Of a stretch of DNA of 9,218 nucleotides, positions 1 to 5,096 are shown in pieces. Source of the stretch: CAYWNA01 sp964459305 (GTDB lineage Bacteria; Planctomycetota; Planctomycetia; Pirellulales; Pirellulaceae); contig CAYWNA010000390.1 of NCBI GenBank assembly GCA_964459305.1, positions 1 through 9,218 of the forward strand, given 5' to 3'. Numbering within the stretch: position 1 is the stretch's first letter; each line of letters opens with the position of its first letter. The translations under genes were made by a program, and so were the position numbers. The notes under the pieces are model-generated. The model was not told the origin of the DNA, searched no databases, and was given only the letters and a program-made list of their open reading frames with translations.

Positions 1-936
1 GTGGAGTCCCTCAAAATGATCCCCAATCGTGAAGAGAATCTGGGCCGCCGGAACGCCGACATCTCCGAAGTTAAATCCCCAAGCCTGATCGTGCTGTTTC
101 CGTTCTCCCTTTCCCATCCGCGAACGTATCACATCGACAGTGACCCCCCCATAGACGTCGCCGGCAATAACGTACATCCAATCAAAAATCTGTTTTCCTG
201 CGATCGTGACGCGATCTCCCTCGCTGAAGGTCTTGAGCGAGTGGGGGGAATTGATCAGAGTCCCGTGAAGTTGGCGACCGTCAAAATCAACCTCCAAAAG
301 CCACATGTGCTCGACTTCGAGACCACCGGGGTTCTGCGCTCGAATCTTGGGAGGATCAGAGAAGGATGCTTTGACGGCAGCCAGCTCAAGACCTGGGACG
401 ATTCGACGTTGCTCCCACGCCATTTCGCGCCAAAAGAAGCGAAATGTCTGACGCGCCTTGGCTGCGGCCTGATCCATCTCTGGGTCGTCACCGGGCGATT
501 GAAAGATAGGGGTTTCCGAATTCTTCATGACGTTACTGAGATGGATAGGGGGAGTTGAGCAGGGTCTCATGAGAGCATACCCAACCTTACTGGTCTTGGT
601 GTATGGAAAGCCTGCGGGACGCTCGTCGCCGATCTTGCCCTGTAAGTGCTCTAGCTTTTTTCCGACCCAGCGGACTATTCCCAGGTGAGTCTCTCCAGCA
701 CCGTCGCCAGCTTCAATGTGTTCGTCCATATGAGCATGTCCTGACGCCGGAGTGATTGTCACTCTCCCGGTTTCGAAGGCGTCGCTGCCCATTAATTTGG
801 TGTACCGGTCGCCGTCAACCTTGAGTCTTAGCTTCGCAAACCATGGAATAAAAAACGGGGCTTTGCCTCCGTCTTCGCCGACACTTACGATCTTCCATTC
901 GCCTTGTAGATCATTGAGAGTTGGTGGTCGCGTCAT
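1..936 (-). CDS. TIGR03067-like / DUF2314 fusion protein, partial (3' end outside window)
   Basis: The minus frame starting at 936 stays open for 312 codons to the left edge. Residues about 7-125 resemble the Planctomycetes domain TIGR03067: LQGEWKIVSVGEDG near the start, a KLRLKVDGDRYT strand, then THLGIVRWVGKKL. Residues about 152-273 resemble DUF2314 (the E. coli YegJ family): EHMWLLEVDFDG, LHGTLINSPHSLKTFSEGD and DWMYVIAGDVYGGVTVDVI, followed by a HDQAWGFNFGD tail. Both families lack a known function. No signal peptide is visible, so the protein is probably cytoplasmic. An in-frame TGA lies upstream and ATG 936 is the first start codon after it; no strong ribosome binding site precedes it. 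An internal ATG at 528 could start DUF2314 alone, but it also lacks a Shine-Dalgarno and the frame is unbroken, so a fusion is the simpler reading. The antisense plus-strand frame at 1-558 is a shadow. Confidence 0.8.
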   Translation of the reverse strand, partial: MTRPPTLNDLQGEWKIVSVGEDGGKAPFFIPWFAKLRLKVDGDRYTKLMGSDAFETGRVTITPASGHAHMDEHIEAGDGAGETHLGIVRWVGKKLEHLQGKIGDERPAGFPYTKTSKVGYALMRPCSTPPIHLSNVMKNSETPIFQSPGDDPEMDQAAAKARQTFRFFWREMAWEQRRIVPGLELAAVKASFSDPPKIRAQNPGGLEVEHMWLLEVDFDGRQLHGTLINSPHSLKTFSEGDRVTIAGKQIFDWMYVIAGDVYGGVTVDVIRSRMGKGERKQHDQAWGFNFGDVGVPAAQILFTIGDHFEGLH

Positions 937-1187
937 GGCGGATCCATCAGTATCTGGGGAGCGATTGTGATTTGGTCGGATAACATCTCACATCAGCGGC
1001 GGCGCTATCAGCCGGTTCTTGGGACAGCTCCGAACCGCTTCTTATCCCGACAACGTAGCCCTGTCGATGGGTCGCTTCAATACTCCGCTCTCCGGAAAGG
1101 CGGATTTTCTCGTTGGGCTTCTCACCCCCTGCCGGCGTTGTTCCGTGGCCCGCCTCGCCGTCAGCCCCAAGGCGTGTCGATGCCGCA

Positions 1188-1243
1188 CACCGCCTGCATT
1201 TGGCAAGATGCAGTTACTTGCGTCGGTGAAATCGACCGACGCA
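1188..1243. repeat. structured dispersed repeat, copy A
   Basis: Positions 1200-1236 match 8079-8115 at 35 of 37 bases. The element folds in more than one way. An inner stem pairs CTGCAT (1194-1199) with ATGCAG (1208-1213) around the loop TTGGCAAG. An outer stem pairs CACCG (1188-1192) with CGGTG (1224-1228). An alternative perfect 8-bp hairpin pairs TGCGTCGG (1219-1226) with CCGACGCA (1236-1243) around 9 bases. It lies between genes. This could be a REP-like element, a small non-autonomous mobile element or a structured RNA. Confidence 0.7.
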
Positions 1244-1269
1244 TGCAAGAAGATGTGCCTAAGGTGCGT

Positions 1270-1288
1270 AGGTCGCCCCCACCCAAGC
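1270..1288. repeat. 19-base direct repeat, copy 1
   Basis: The bases AGGTCGCCCCCACCCAAGC occur here and identically at 4776-4794, in the same orientation, in both cases in intergenic DNA near a hairpin containing TGCGTCGG-like arms. The flanks diverge. A shorter related string, CCCAGGTCGCC, occurs at about 7977-7987 upstream of repeat copy B. The function is unknown; it may be part of a larger decayed repeat family. Confidence 0.6.
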
Positions 1289-1662
1289 AACGAAAAAGTC
1301 TCCAAGAAGGTGAGGTGGGCAACATGCGGAAAGGTTAAACGGAGCAGACGCGGGGTAACCTGACCACATTTCACACCTGGCAAGAAACCTCGAAGAAAGC
1401 TCCGTCCCCTGCTCGCAATCACCGTCTTGCCCTGTTACCTTATTGCAGAATTCATGCCCAGGCGAAAATTGCCTGCCCGCCTGCCCGAAAGAATACCCGC
1501 CTAACCATCTATACGTTTCTCCCAGCCAAGCAACCCGCAGCGTATGGGTGGATCGCGTCAACGCAACACTTGGATCGGACGTTTACCGTGGTCGTTGGAT
1601 GTATCTCTCAGACCACGCTACGGATTTTGGCACTGTGCCGTTTGTTTCTCTAACTCTGTTAT

Positions 1663-1667
1663 GGAGG
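1663..1667 (+). promoter_or_regulatory. ribosome binding site fixing the start at 1676
   Basis: GGAGG lies 8 bases before ATG 1676. The frame is open upstream to 1544 and has another ATG at 1661, but that ATG overlaps this Shine-Dalgarno. Starting at 1676 also puts a clean signal peptide at the N-terminus. Confidence 0.75.
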
Positions 1668-1675
1668 GCGTAGCA

Positions 1676-1948
1676 ATGCGTATTCTTGTGGCAATAGTGG
1701 TCATGTTGTCGGTCTGCCTGGTGGGTTCCGTTGCCCTGTCGGCCGAGCCTGACCAAGCAAAGCCGGATCAGGTTGCACCGGATCAGGTTGCACCGGATCA
1801 GGCCAAGCCGGATCAAGTGAAGCCAGATCAGGCCAAGCCAGATCAAGCCAAGCCGGACCAGGTGAAGCCAGACCAGGTCAAATGCTGCGTACAGAAAAAG
1901 TGCTGCCACGCAAAGAAGCGGCGAAGGCTTGGGCGTTTTCGCAGGTAG
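1676..1948 (+). CDS. small secreted PDQxK pentapeptide-repeat protein with Cys/Arg-rich tail
   Basis: This encodes 90 residues. Residues 1-23 form a signal peptide with a hydrophobic core and a likely cut after LSA. Residues 25-69 are nine uninterrupted pentapeptides, PDQ-(A/V)-(K/A); every unit has Pro, Asp and Gln, and seven of nine end in Lys. The tail (70-90) holds two Cys pairs in CCVQKKCCH and then a strongly basic KKRRRLGRFRR. The repeat should be extended and hydrophilic. The Cys pairs could form disulfides or bind metal, and the basic end could bind acidic polymers. I do not recognise a named family. The next gene begins 311 bases downstream on the same strand, and a transglutaminase-family enzyme follows. 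The regular Gln/Lys spacing makes this a candidate cross-linking substrate or structural envelope protein; that role is inferred, while the ORF itself is well supported by its start and repeats. Confidence 0.8.
   Translation: MRILVAIVVMLSVCLVGSVALSAEPDQAKPDQVAPDQVAPDQAKPDQVKPDQAKPDQAKPDQVKPDQVKCCVQKKCCHAKKRRRLGRFRR
1748..1882 (+). repeat. nine tandem 15-bp repeats encoding PDQxK/PDQxA
   Basis: Nine in-frame 15-base units run without interruption. Units two and three (1763-1777 and 1778-1792) are identical at the DNA level, pointing to recent tandem duplication. The others differ mainly by synonymous changes and by Ala/Val or Lys/Ala codons. Such an array can change copy number by slippage or recombination while keeping the frame. 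Confidence 0.95.
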
Positions 1949-2259
1949 CGATTAACGCCCCAGTCGGCTGAAGAGCTTTCTTTGAAGGATGCCCCTTGCT
2001 GTTCGCTGGGGGTGTCCTGTTTTCCGCTGTGGAATCAAGTAGTTCACGGCAGAGTCGGTTTTTTCGAGCCCGCTGAAGCGTGCCGTCACTCCCCGCAGTA
2101 TCTGTACGACGACAACTGCAACCAACCTGCCCCACAGTACCACCCATCACCATCGCCGATCGTAAGACCGTATCGGTTCCCACCTGGTGATATCCTAAAT
2201 CCGTGTAGGCATGGTCTCTTCGTCTGAAGGACCGAATACGACATAACCCAGGAGATGAC
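1949..2259. other. intergenic region, no supported gene
   Basis: This gap lies between two plus-strand genes. A plus frame at 1982-2227 could encode 81 residues from a TTG codon, but it has no ribosome binding site or recognisable family. I see no strong terminator: no long GC-rich stem followed by a T tract. The segment may hold the promoter for the gene at 2260 or be the leader of a longer transcript. Confidence 0.45.
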
Positions 2260-3069
2260 ATGAATTGGAAGAATTTGATCGTTTGTCTGTTGTTGACATT
2301 GTTCGTCATGGAAACGGCGATGGCGTGGCCGCGGCTCAGACGTCGCCGGCGATCGTACAGTTCGTCCAGCATCAGTAGCTACGGGCAGAGGTATGACGAC
2401 CAATACCGCGACTTGCCGACTTCGTCGGCGATCTACGACTGGGACGCGATTGCGAAGATCGACGCGGCTGATCACATCCCGATCGTCCTGGACGAACCGA
2501 TCAACGGCAAACTGGAAGTCAAGCTGACGTGCCTCAACAATACGGCCAACACGCACACGATCGAGGCTCGGCTGAAGGAAGGCCGAGCGGAGGTTCGTCA
2601 CGAGAGTATCAAACCTGGAACCATGTTCCGCCTGTGCGCGGCGATCGATGGCAAGGAGCGGATAGGCGGCCCGTACTTCACGGCGACGTCGGGAGACAGC
2701 GCGGAGGCCCGCGGGCGCCGACAAATCATCGTCAGGTACTTCGAGCAGTATTGGCGGAAAGAGAACGGCTTGAGTTATCATGACACGAATTGCTCGGCAG
2801 GTTACAGGTGGGCAGTCCGACCCTACGCCGCGCTTCCTCGCTACCGCCATAACAGCCACAACCTTGCGACGTTCGACAAAGACGGGATGATCCACGGCGA
2901 CAGGTGCGCGAGTTCGTCCCACGTATGGATGGCGTTGGCGCACGATGAGCACACCGGGAATATCTGGTGTATCGATTCGAATTTCAACAGTACGATCATG
3001 GTAATTAGGCGGCGGTCAGGAGGGTGGTCGGTTGGCCATTTGACGGCTGACCATTTCCCGCAAGCGTGA
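2260..3069 (+). CDS. secreted protein with possible CHAP/NlpC-like cysteine-peptidase domain
   Basis: This encodes 269 residues. AGGAGA sits just before ATG 2260. Residues 1-22 are a signal peptide ending AMA, followed by a very basic, Ser-rich stretch (PRLRRRRRSYSSSS). Residues about 65-145 look beta-rich (KLEVKLTCLNN, HTIEARLKEG, GTMFRLCAAIDG) and may be a small beta-sandwich. Residues about 155-269 could be a papain-like fold: C178 in NCSAGYRW, H221 in SSSHVWMALAHDE and an Asp/Asn pair in CIDSNFN (239-241). This Cys, then His-Val, then Asn/Asp order is how CHAP and NlpC/P60 amidases are arranged, but the surrounding motifs are loose. Six Cys (five after signal cleavage) would permit disulfides. 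The transglutaminase-like gene starts 19 bases downstream, so the two are probably co-transcribed. The gene is secure; the enzymatic assignment is a hypothesis, and a non-catalytic structural role is possible. Confidence 0.8.
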   Translation: MNWKNLIVCLLLTLFVMETAMAWPRLRRRRRSYSSSSISSYGQRYDDQYRDLPTSSAIYDWDAIAKIDAADHIPIVLDEPINGKLEVKLTCLNNTANTHTIEARLKEGRAEVRHESIKPGTMFRLCAAIDGKERIGGPYFTATSGDSAEARGRRQIIVRYFEQYWRKENGLSYHDTNCSAGYRWAVRPYAALPRYRHNSHNLATFDKDGMIHGDRCASSSHVWMALAHDEHTGNIWCIDSNFNSTIMVIRRRSGGWSVGHLTADHFPQA

Positions 3070-3088
3070 CACAGCCAAGGAGCGCGAA

Positions 3089-4321
3089 ATGCGAACAGTA
3101 CGGATCAACTCTCTCCTGGCCGTGGTCGTCGCCTTGGCATATGGACTCGACAGGGCGTGCGCGGAACCCACCGGGACGGAAAGCATCGTCGCCGAACGAG
3201 AGGTCGGTGGCCAAGTCGTCCAGAGCGAGCGAGACGAGCAACAGGCGCTGTTCAACTACTACTTCCGGGATCGGAAGCTAGAGTACGAGACGAAACTGGC
3301 AGTCCTGAAAACGGAAGCGTCCGTGCCCAAGTGGAGGATTCCATACTCGGCCGCGATTCATCCGGAGACCGGCGGGGGTCTGAGCAGTGTTAGAACGGTC
3401 CCGCGTCGAGGGTTGTTTGGGCGAGACCGACCGGCCGTTCCCCGCGGAGGGGCTTCATCGGCCTTGACGACTTACGATCGCGCATTCAACGGCGACACCA
3501 GCTTGGCCAACGCCCACGAAGTCAAGCGACTGATGGGTACGGATAGGGCGCTCTTTCCAGCTTTGAGAATGCGCCGCAACGCCGAATCTTGGGAAGGTTA
3601 CTGCAGCGGGTTCACCGCTTCGACCATCAAGCATCCGGAACCGGTCAAGGCGGTCGATGCGGGCGTCTGTGGCGGAACCCCCGGTGTCATGCTGCAGCCT
3701 TCTGACATCAAGGCTCTGCTGACATGCATTTATAATCGCACGACTCCGGACAGTTATCTGTATCTGGCTCCTCCCAGCGCCCGAGACGGCGGTCCCAATA
3801 TGGGCAGCTTCCACCTGACCTTGGCCAACTACATCGGCCAGGCAGACCATCCCGTGGGGATGGATCGAACGAAGGGCCAGGTCGCCTGGAACAATCCGGC
3901 TTACCGGTACAAGGTCAAATCCATTCGGGATGCCGGCAACGAAGGTGAGTTTCAATACAAGGAAGTGGAAACCACCGTCACGTACACCTACTACGGTACG
4001 GACTCCCAACGGCAAACCGATCTGGCGAGCGGCGAACGTGTGGGCAACCGGAAGCAGTCGATGACGCTCCGCTATCGCTTGGCGCTCGACAAACAGGGAG
4101 AAATCGTCGGCGGCCGTGCGCACGGCTCCAGCGGGCATTTCCTCTGGACTCCGTTATACCCGGTGCAAGCCACCGAAGACGGGTCGGTGCCGGGCAACCC
4201 CTACGTCGACGTGAAAAAGGTGATCGCTTTGGCAAGAGCCTCGGCGATCCCCGAAGTGCAGCAGAAGTTCGACAGAGCGACCATCGGTCCGCGAGTCGAT
4301 CCGGACTCGGGGTCGGAGTAG
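3089..4321 (+). CDS. secreted transglutaminase-elicitor (GP42/Pep-13) family protein
   Basis: This encodes 410 residues, with AAGGAG six bases before ATG 3089. Residues 1-25 are a signal peptide ending ACA. Residues 26-125 form a charged, low-conservation linker or propeptide. Residues about 165-390 match the transglutaminase elicitor family known from Phytophthora GP42 and some bacteria. The signature pieces, in order, are SWEGYCSGFTASTIKHPEP with presumed nucleophile C172, LQPSDIKALLTCIYN, GSFHLTLANYIG with presumed catalytic H242, MDRTKGQVAWNNPAYRY, and the C-terminal LRYRLALDKQGEIVGG with HFLWTPLYP. GP42 joins protein Gln to Lys side chains, so extracellular protein cross-linking is the expected activity; amide hydrolysis is the alternative. 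The third catalytic residue, usually Asp, is not assigned with confidence; D259 is a candidate. It follows the gene ending at 3069 by 19 bases. The family call rests on remembered motifs rather than a profile score. Confidence 0.78.
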   Translation: MRTVRINSLLAVVVALAYGLDRACAEPTGTESIVAEREVGGQVVQSERDEQQALFNYYFRDRKLEYETKLAVLKTEASVPKWRIPYSAAIHPETGGGLSSVRTVPRRGLFGRDRPAVPRGGASSALTTYDRAFNGDTSLANAHEVKRLMGTDRALFPALRMRRNAESWEGYCSGFTASTIKHPEPVKAVDAGVCGGTPGVMLQPSDIKALLTCIYNRTTPDSYLYLAPPSARDGGPNMGSFHLTLANYIGQADHPVGMDRTKGQVAWNNPAYRYKVKSIRDAGNEGEFQYKEVETTVTYTYYGTDSQRQTDLASGERVGNRKQSMTLRYRLALDKQGEIVGGRAHGSSGHFLWTPLYPVQATEDGSVPGNPYVDVKKVIALARASAIPEVQQKFDRATIGPRVDPDSGSE

Positions 4322-4775
4322 CGCCGATTCCGGTTTGTCATACCGCGGCCGTTTTGACATTTCCGGCGTGAAGTGGCTTTTCGTCTGGATCTCACAGCGC
4401 GTCATAGGTCAGGATCCTGCTCCGCTCGCGCCACGAGGCGGCCGTTTGGTCTAACACACGACCAAGTTCCGCTGCCTGTTGCCCGGATTCAGCGGCACGT
4501 TGTTCCGCCTGACTGACATGTCGATGTGCTTGACGTGCCATTGAGGCCCCGGAAGCAATTCACCCCCCCCGAAGGGCGATTGTGCTTCCAGTCGCAGCGA
4601 CTCTTTGCGCGCGTGGGTCTGACACTCCGAGGTGCGCCCCGATGTGTCGCGAATCTGATTTGCGCGGTCGCTGGACTTCATCGCGTGGCGCAGTCGAAAA
4701 GGCGGCAGCCGCGATCTGGCCAGCGTGGGGCGTAGGCGTTGCCGAAGCATCGAATCGCTTGTTCATAACGCGCTC

Positions 4776-4794
4776 AGGTCGCCCCCACCCAAGC
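4776..4794. repeat. 19-base direct repeat, copy 2
   Basis: This is identical to the 19 bases at 1270-1288 and in the same orientation. A hairpin lies about 65 bases to the right here; at copy 1 a hairpin with a similar stem lies about 27 bases to the left. Exact 19-base identity between two intergenic sites is unlikely by chance in a 9-kb window. Confidence 0.6.
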
Positions 4795-4858
4795 GTCCAA
4801 AATCGACAAGAACGAATGAACTAGGTGCGCCACCGAGTGATGAGGCAAGTCGCCGTTT

Positions 4859-4887
4859 CCTACGTCGGTCGTGAACACCGACGCAGG
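4859..4887 (-). repeat. 11-bp inverted repeat (hairpin) downstream of the minus operon
   Basis: On the plus strand, CCTACGTCGGT (4859-4869) faces ACCGACGCAGG (4877-4887) across 7 bases. The one non-Watson-Crick pair is A-C in a plus transcript but a tolerated G-U wobble in a minus transcript, so the stem fits minus-strand RNA better. It lies about 56 bases past the stop of the small ORF at 4943. No T tract follows, so it is not a textbook intrinsic terminator; it could stabilise the mRNA 3' end. The stem core resembles the alternative hairpin in repeat copy A. Confidence 0.5.
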
Positions 4888-4942
4888 TTAGCAGCATGCC
4901 CGAAGACGCCGCGGAAGGGGCGACTGACGCAAGATCGTTCGT

Positions 4943-5053
4943 TCACTTTCGCTGCAGAGGATTGCTCCCCATTTTCATGTTCGCAATGCCGGTCACTGTG
5001 TCCAGTTCGGGGCAGTCGCCCCCGCCGGTCGCAATTTCGATACATTCGGTCAT
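4943..5053 (-). CDS. small ORF of 36 residues with a strong ribosome binding site
   Basis: The minus-strand ORF starts at ATG 5053 and ends at TGA 4943-4945. It begins MTECIEIATGGGDCPELDTV and continues to GSNPLQRK. GAAGGAG lies 7 bases before the ATG, the best Shine-Dalgarno in this part of the window. It begins 43 bases after the stop of the 836-residue gene on the same strand, so the two are likely co-transcribed. It has no signal peptide or membrane segment. It has two Cys (residues 4 and 14) and a Gly-rich turn between them. I do not recognise a family. It could be a small protein, a modified-peptide precursor, or the truncated start of a decayed gene. Confidence 0.5.
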   Translation of the reverse strand: MTECIEIATGGGDCPELDTVTGIANMKMGSNPLQRK

Positions 5054-5060
5054 GATTGGT

Positions 5061-5067
5061 CTCCTTC
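5061..5067 (-). promoter_or_regulatory. ribosome binding site of the 36-residue ORF
   Basis: CTCCTTC on the plus strand reads GAAGGAG on the minus strand and ends 7 bases before ATG 5053. Both sequence and spacing are near ideal, and this is the main reason for calling the small ORF real. Confidence 0.6.
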
Positions 5068-5096
5068 ACGCGCCCCGTGGTGAACCGGGACACCGA

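Larger units (their letters stand above)
937..1675. other. intergenic region between divergent genes, no convincing gene
   Basis: This gap separates the minus gene starting at 936 from the plus gene starting at 1676, so it should hold promoters for both; I could not identify a convincing -35/-10 pair. Several overlapping 100-126 codon frames occur on both strands (967-1338, 1019-1363, 1042-1422, 1259-1561). None has a ribosome binding site or a recognisable family, and their mutual overlap suggests GC-rich non-coding DNA. The identifiable content is the structured repeat at 1188-1243 and the 19-base repeat at 1270-1288. Confidence 0.6.
4322..4942. other. intergenic region with repeats and possible coding relics
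   Basis: This lies between convergent genes: the plus gene ending at 4321 and the minus small ORF ending at 4943. It contains a run of eight C at 4563-4570, the second 19-base repeat at 4776-4794 and a hairpin at 4859-4887. On the minus strand two frames in the same phase, 4766-4560 (68 residues) and 4541-4392 (49 residues, Ala/Gln/Glu-rich and helical in character), are separated by a TGA beside the poly-C run. Neither has a good ribosome binding site or a recognised family. They could be remnants of one gene or chance frames. Confidence 0.45.

Noticed and set aside
1..558. 185-codon plus-strand frame at the left edge
   Set aside because: It is antisense to the minus-strand frame that carries recognisable TIGR03067-like and DUF2314 motifs.
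1200..1236. Integron attC site
   Set aside because: The R' core GTTRRRY is not satisfied, and no integron integrase or cassette array is visible.
1627..1656. TTGGCA plus TAACTC as a promoter for the gene at 1676
   Set aside because: The -10 match is poor, and transcription would begin almost at the ribosome binding site.
1748..1882. CRISPR-like array
   Set aside because: The 15-base units are contiguous, have no spacers and encode an in-frame peptide repeat.
1982..2227. 81-codon plus frame from a TTG start
   Set aside because: It has no Shine-Dalgarno, no recognised family and a weak start codon.
2086..2952. 288-codon minus-strand frame
   Set aside because: It is antisense to the secreted protein at 2260-3069, which has a good Shine-Dalgarno and signal peptide.
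3455..4138. 227-codon minus-strand frame
   Set aside because: It is antisense to the transglutaminase-family gene, whose motifs clearly support the plus strand.
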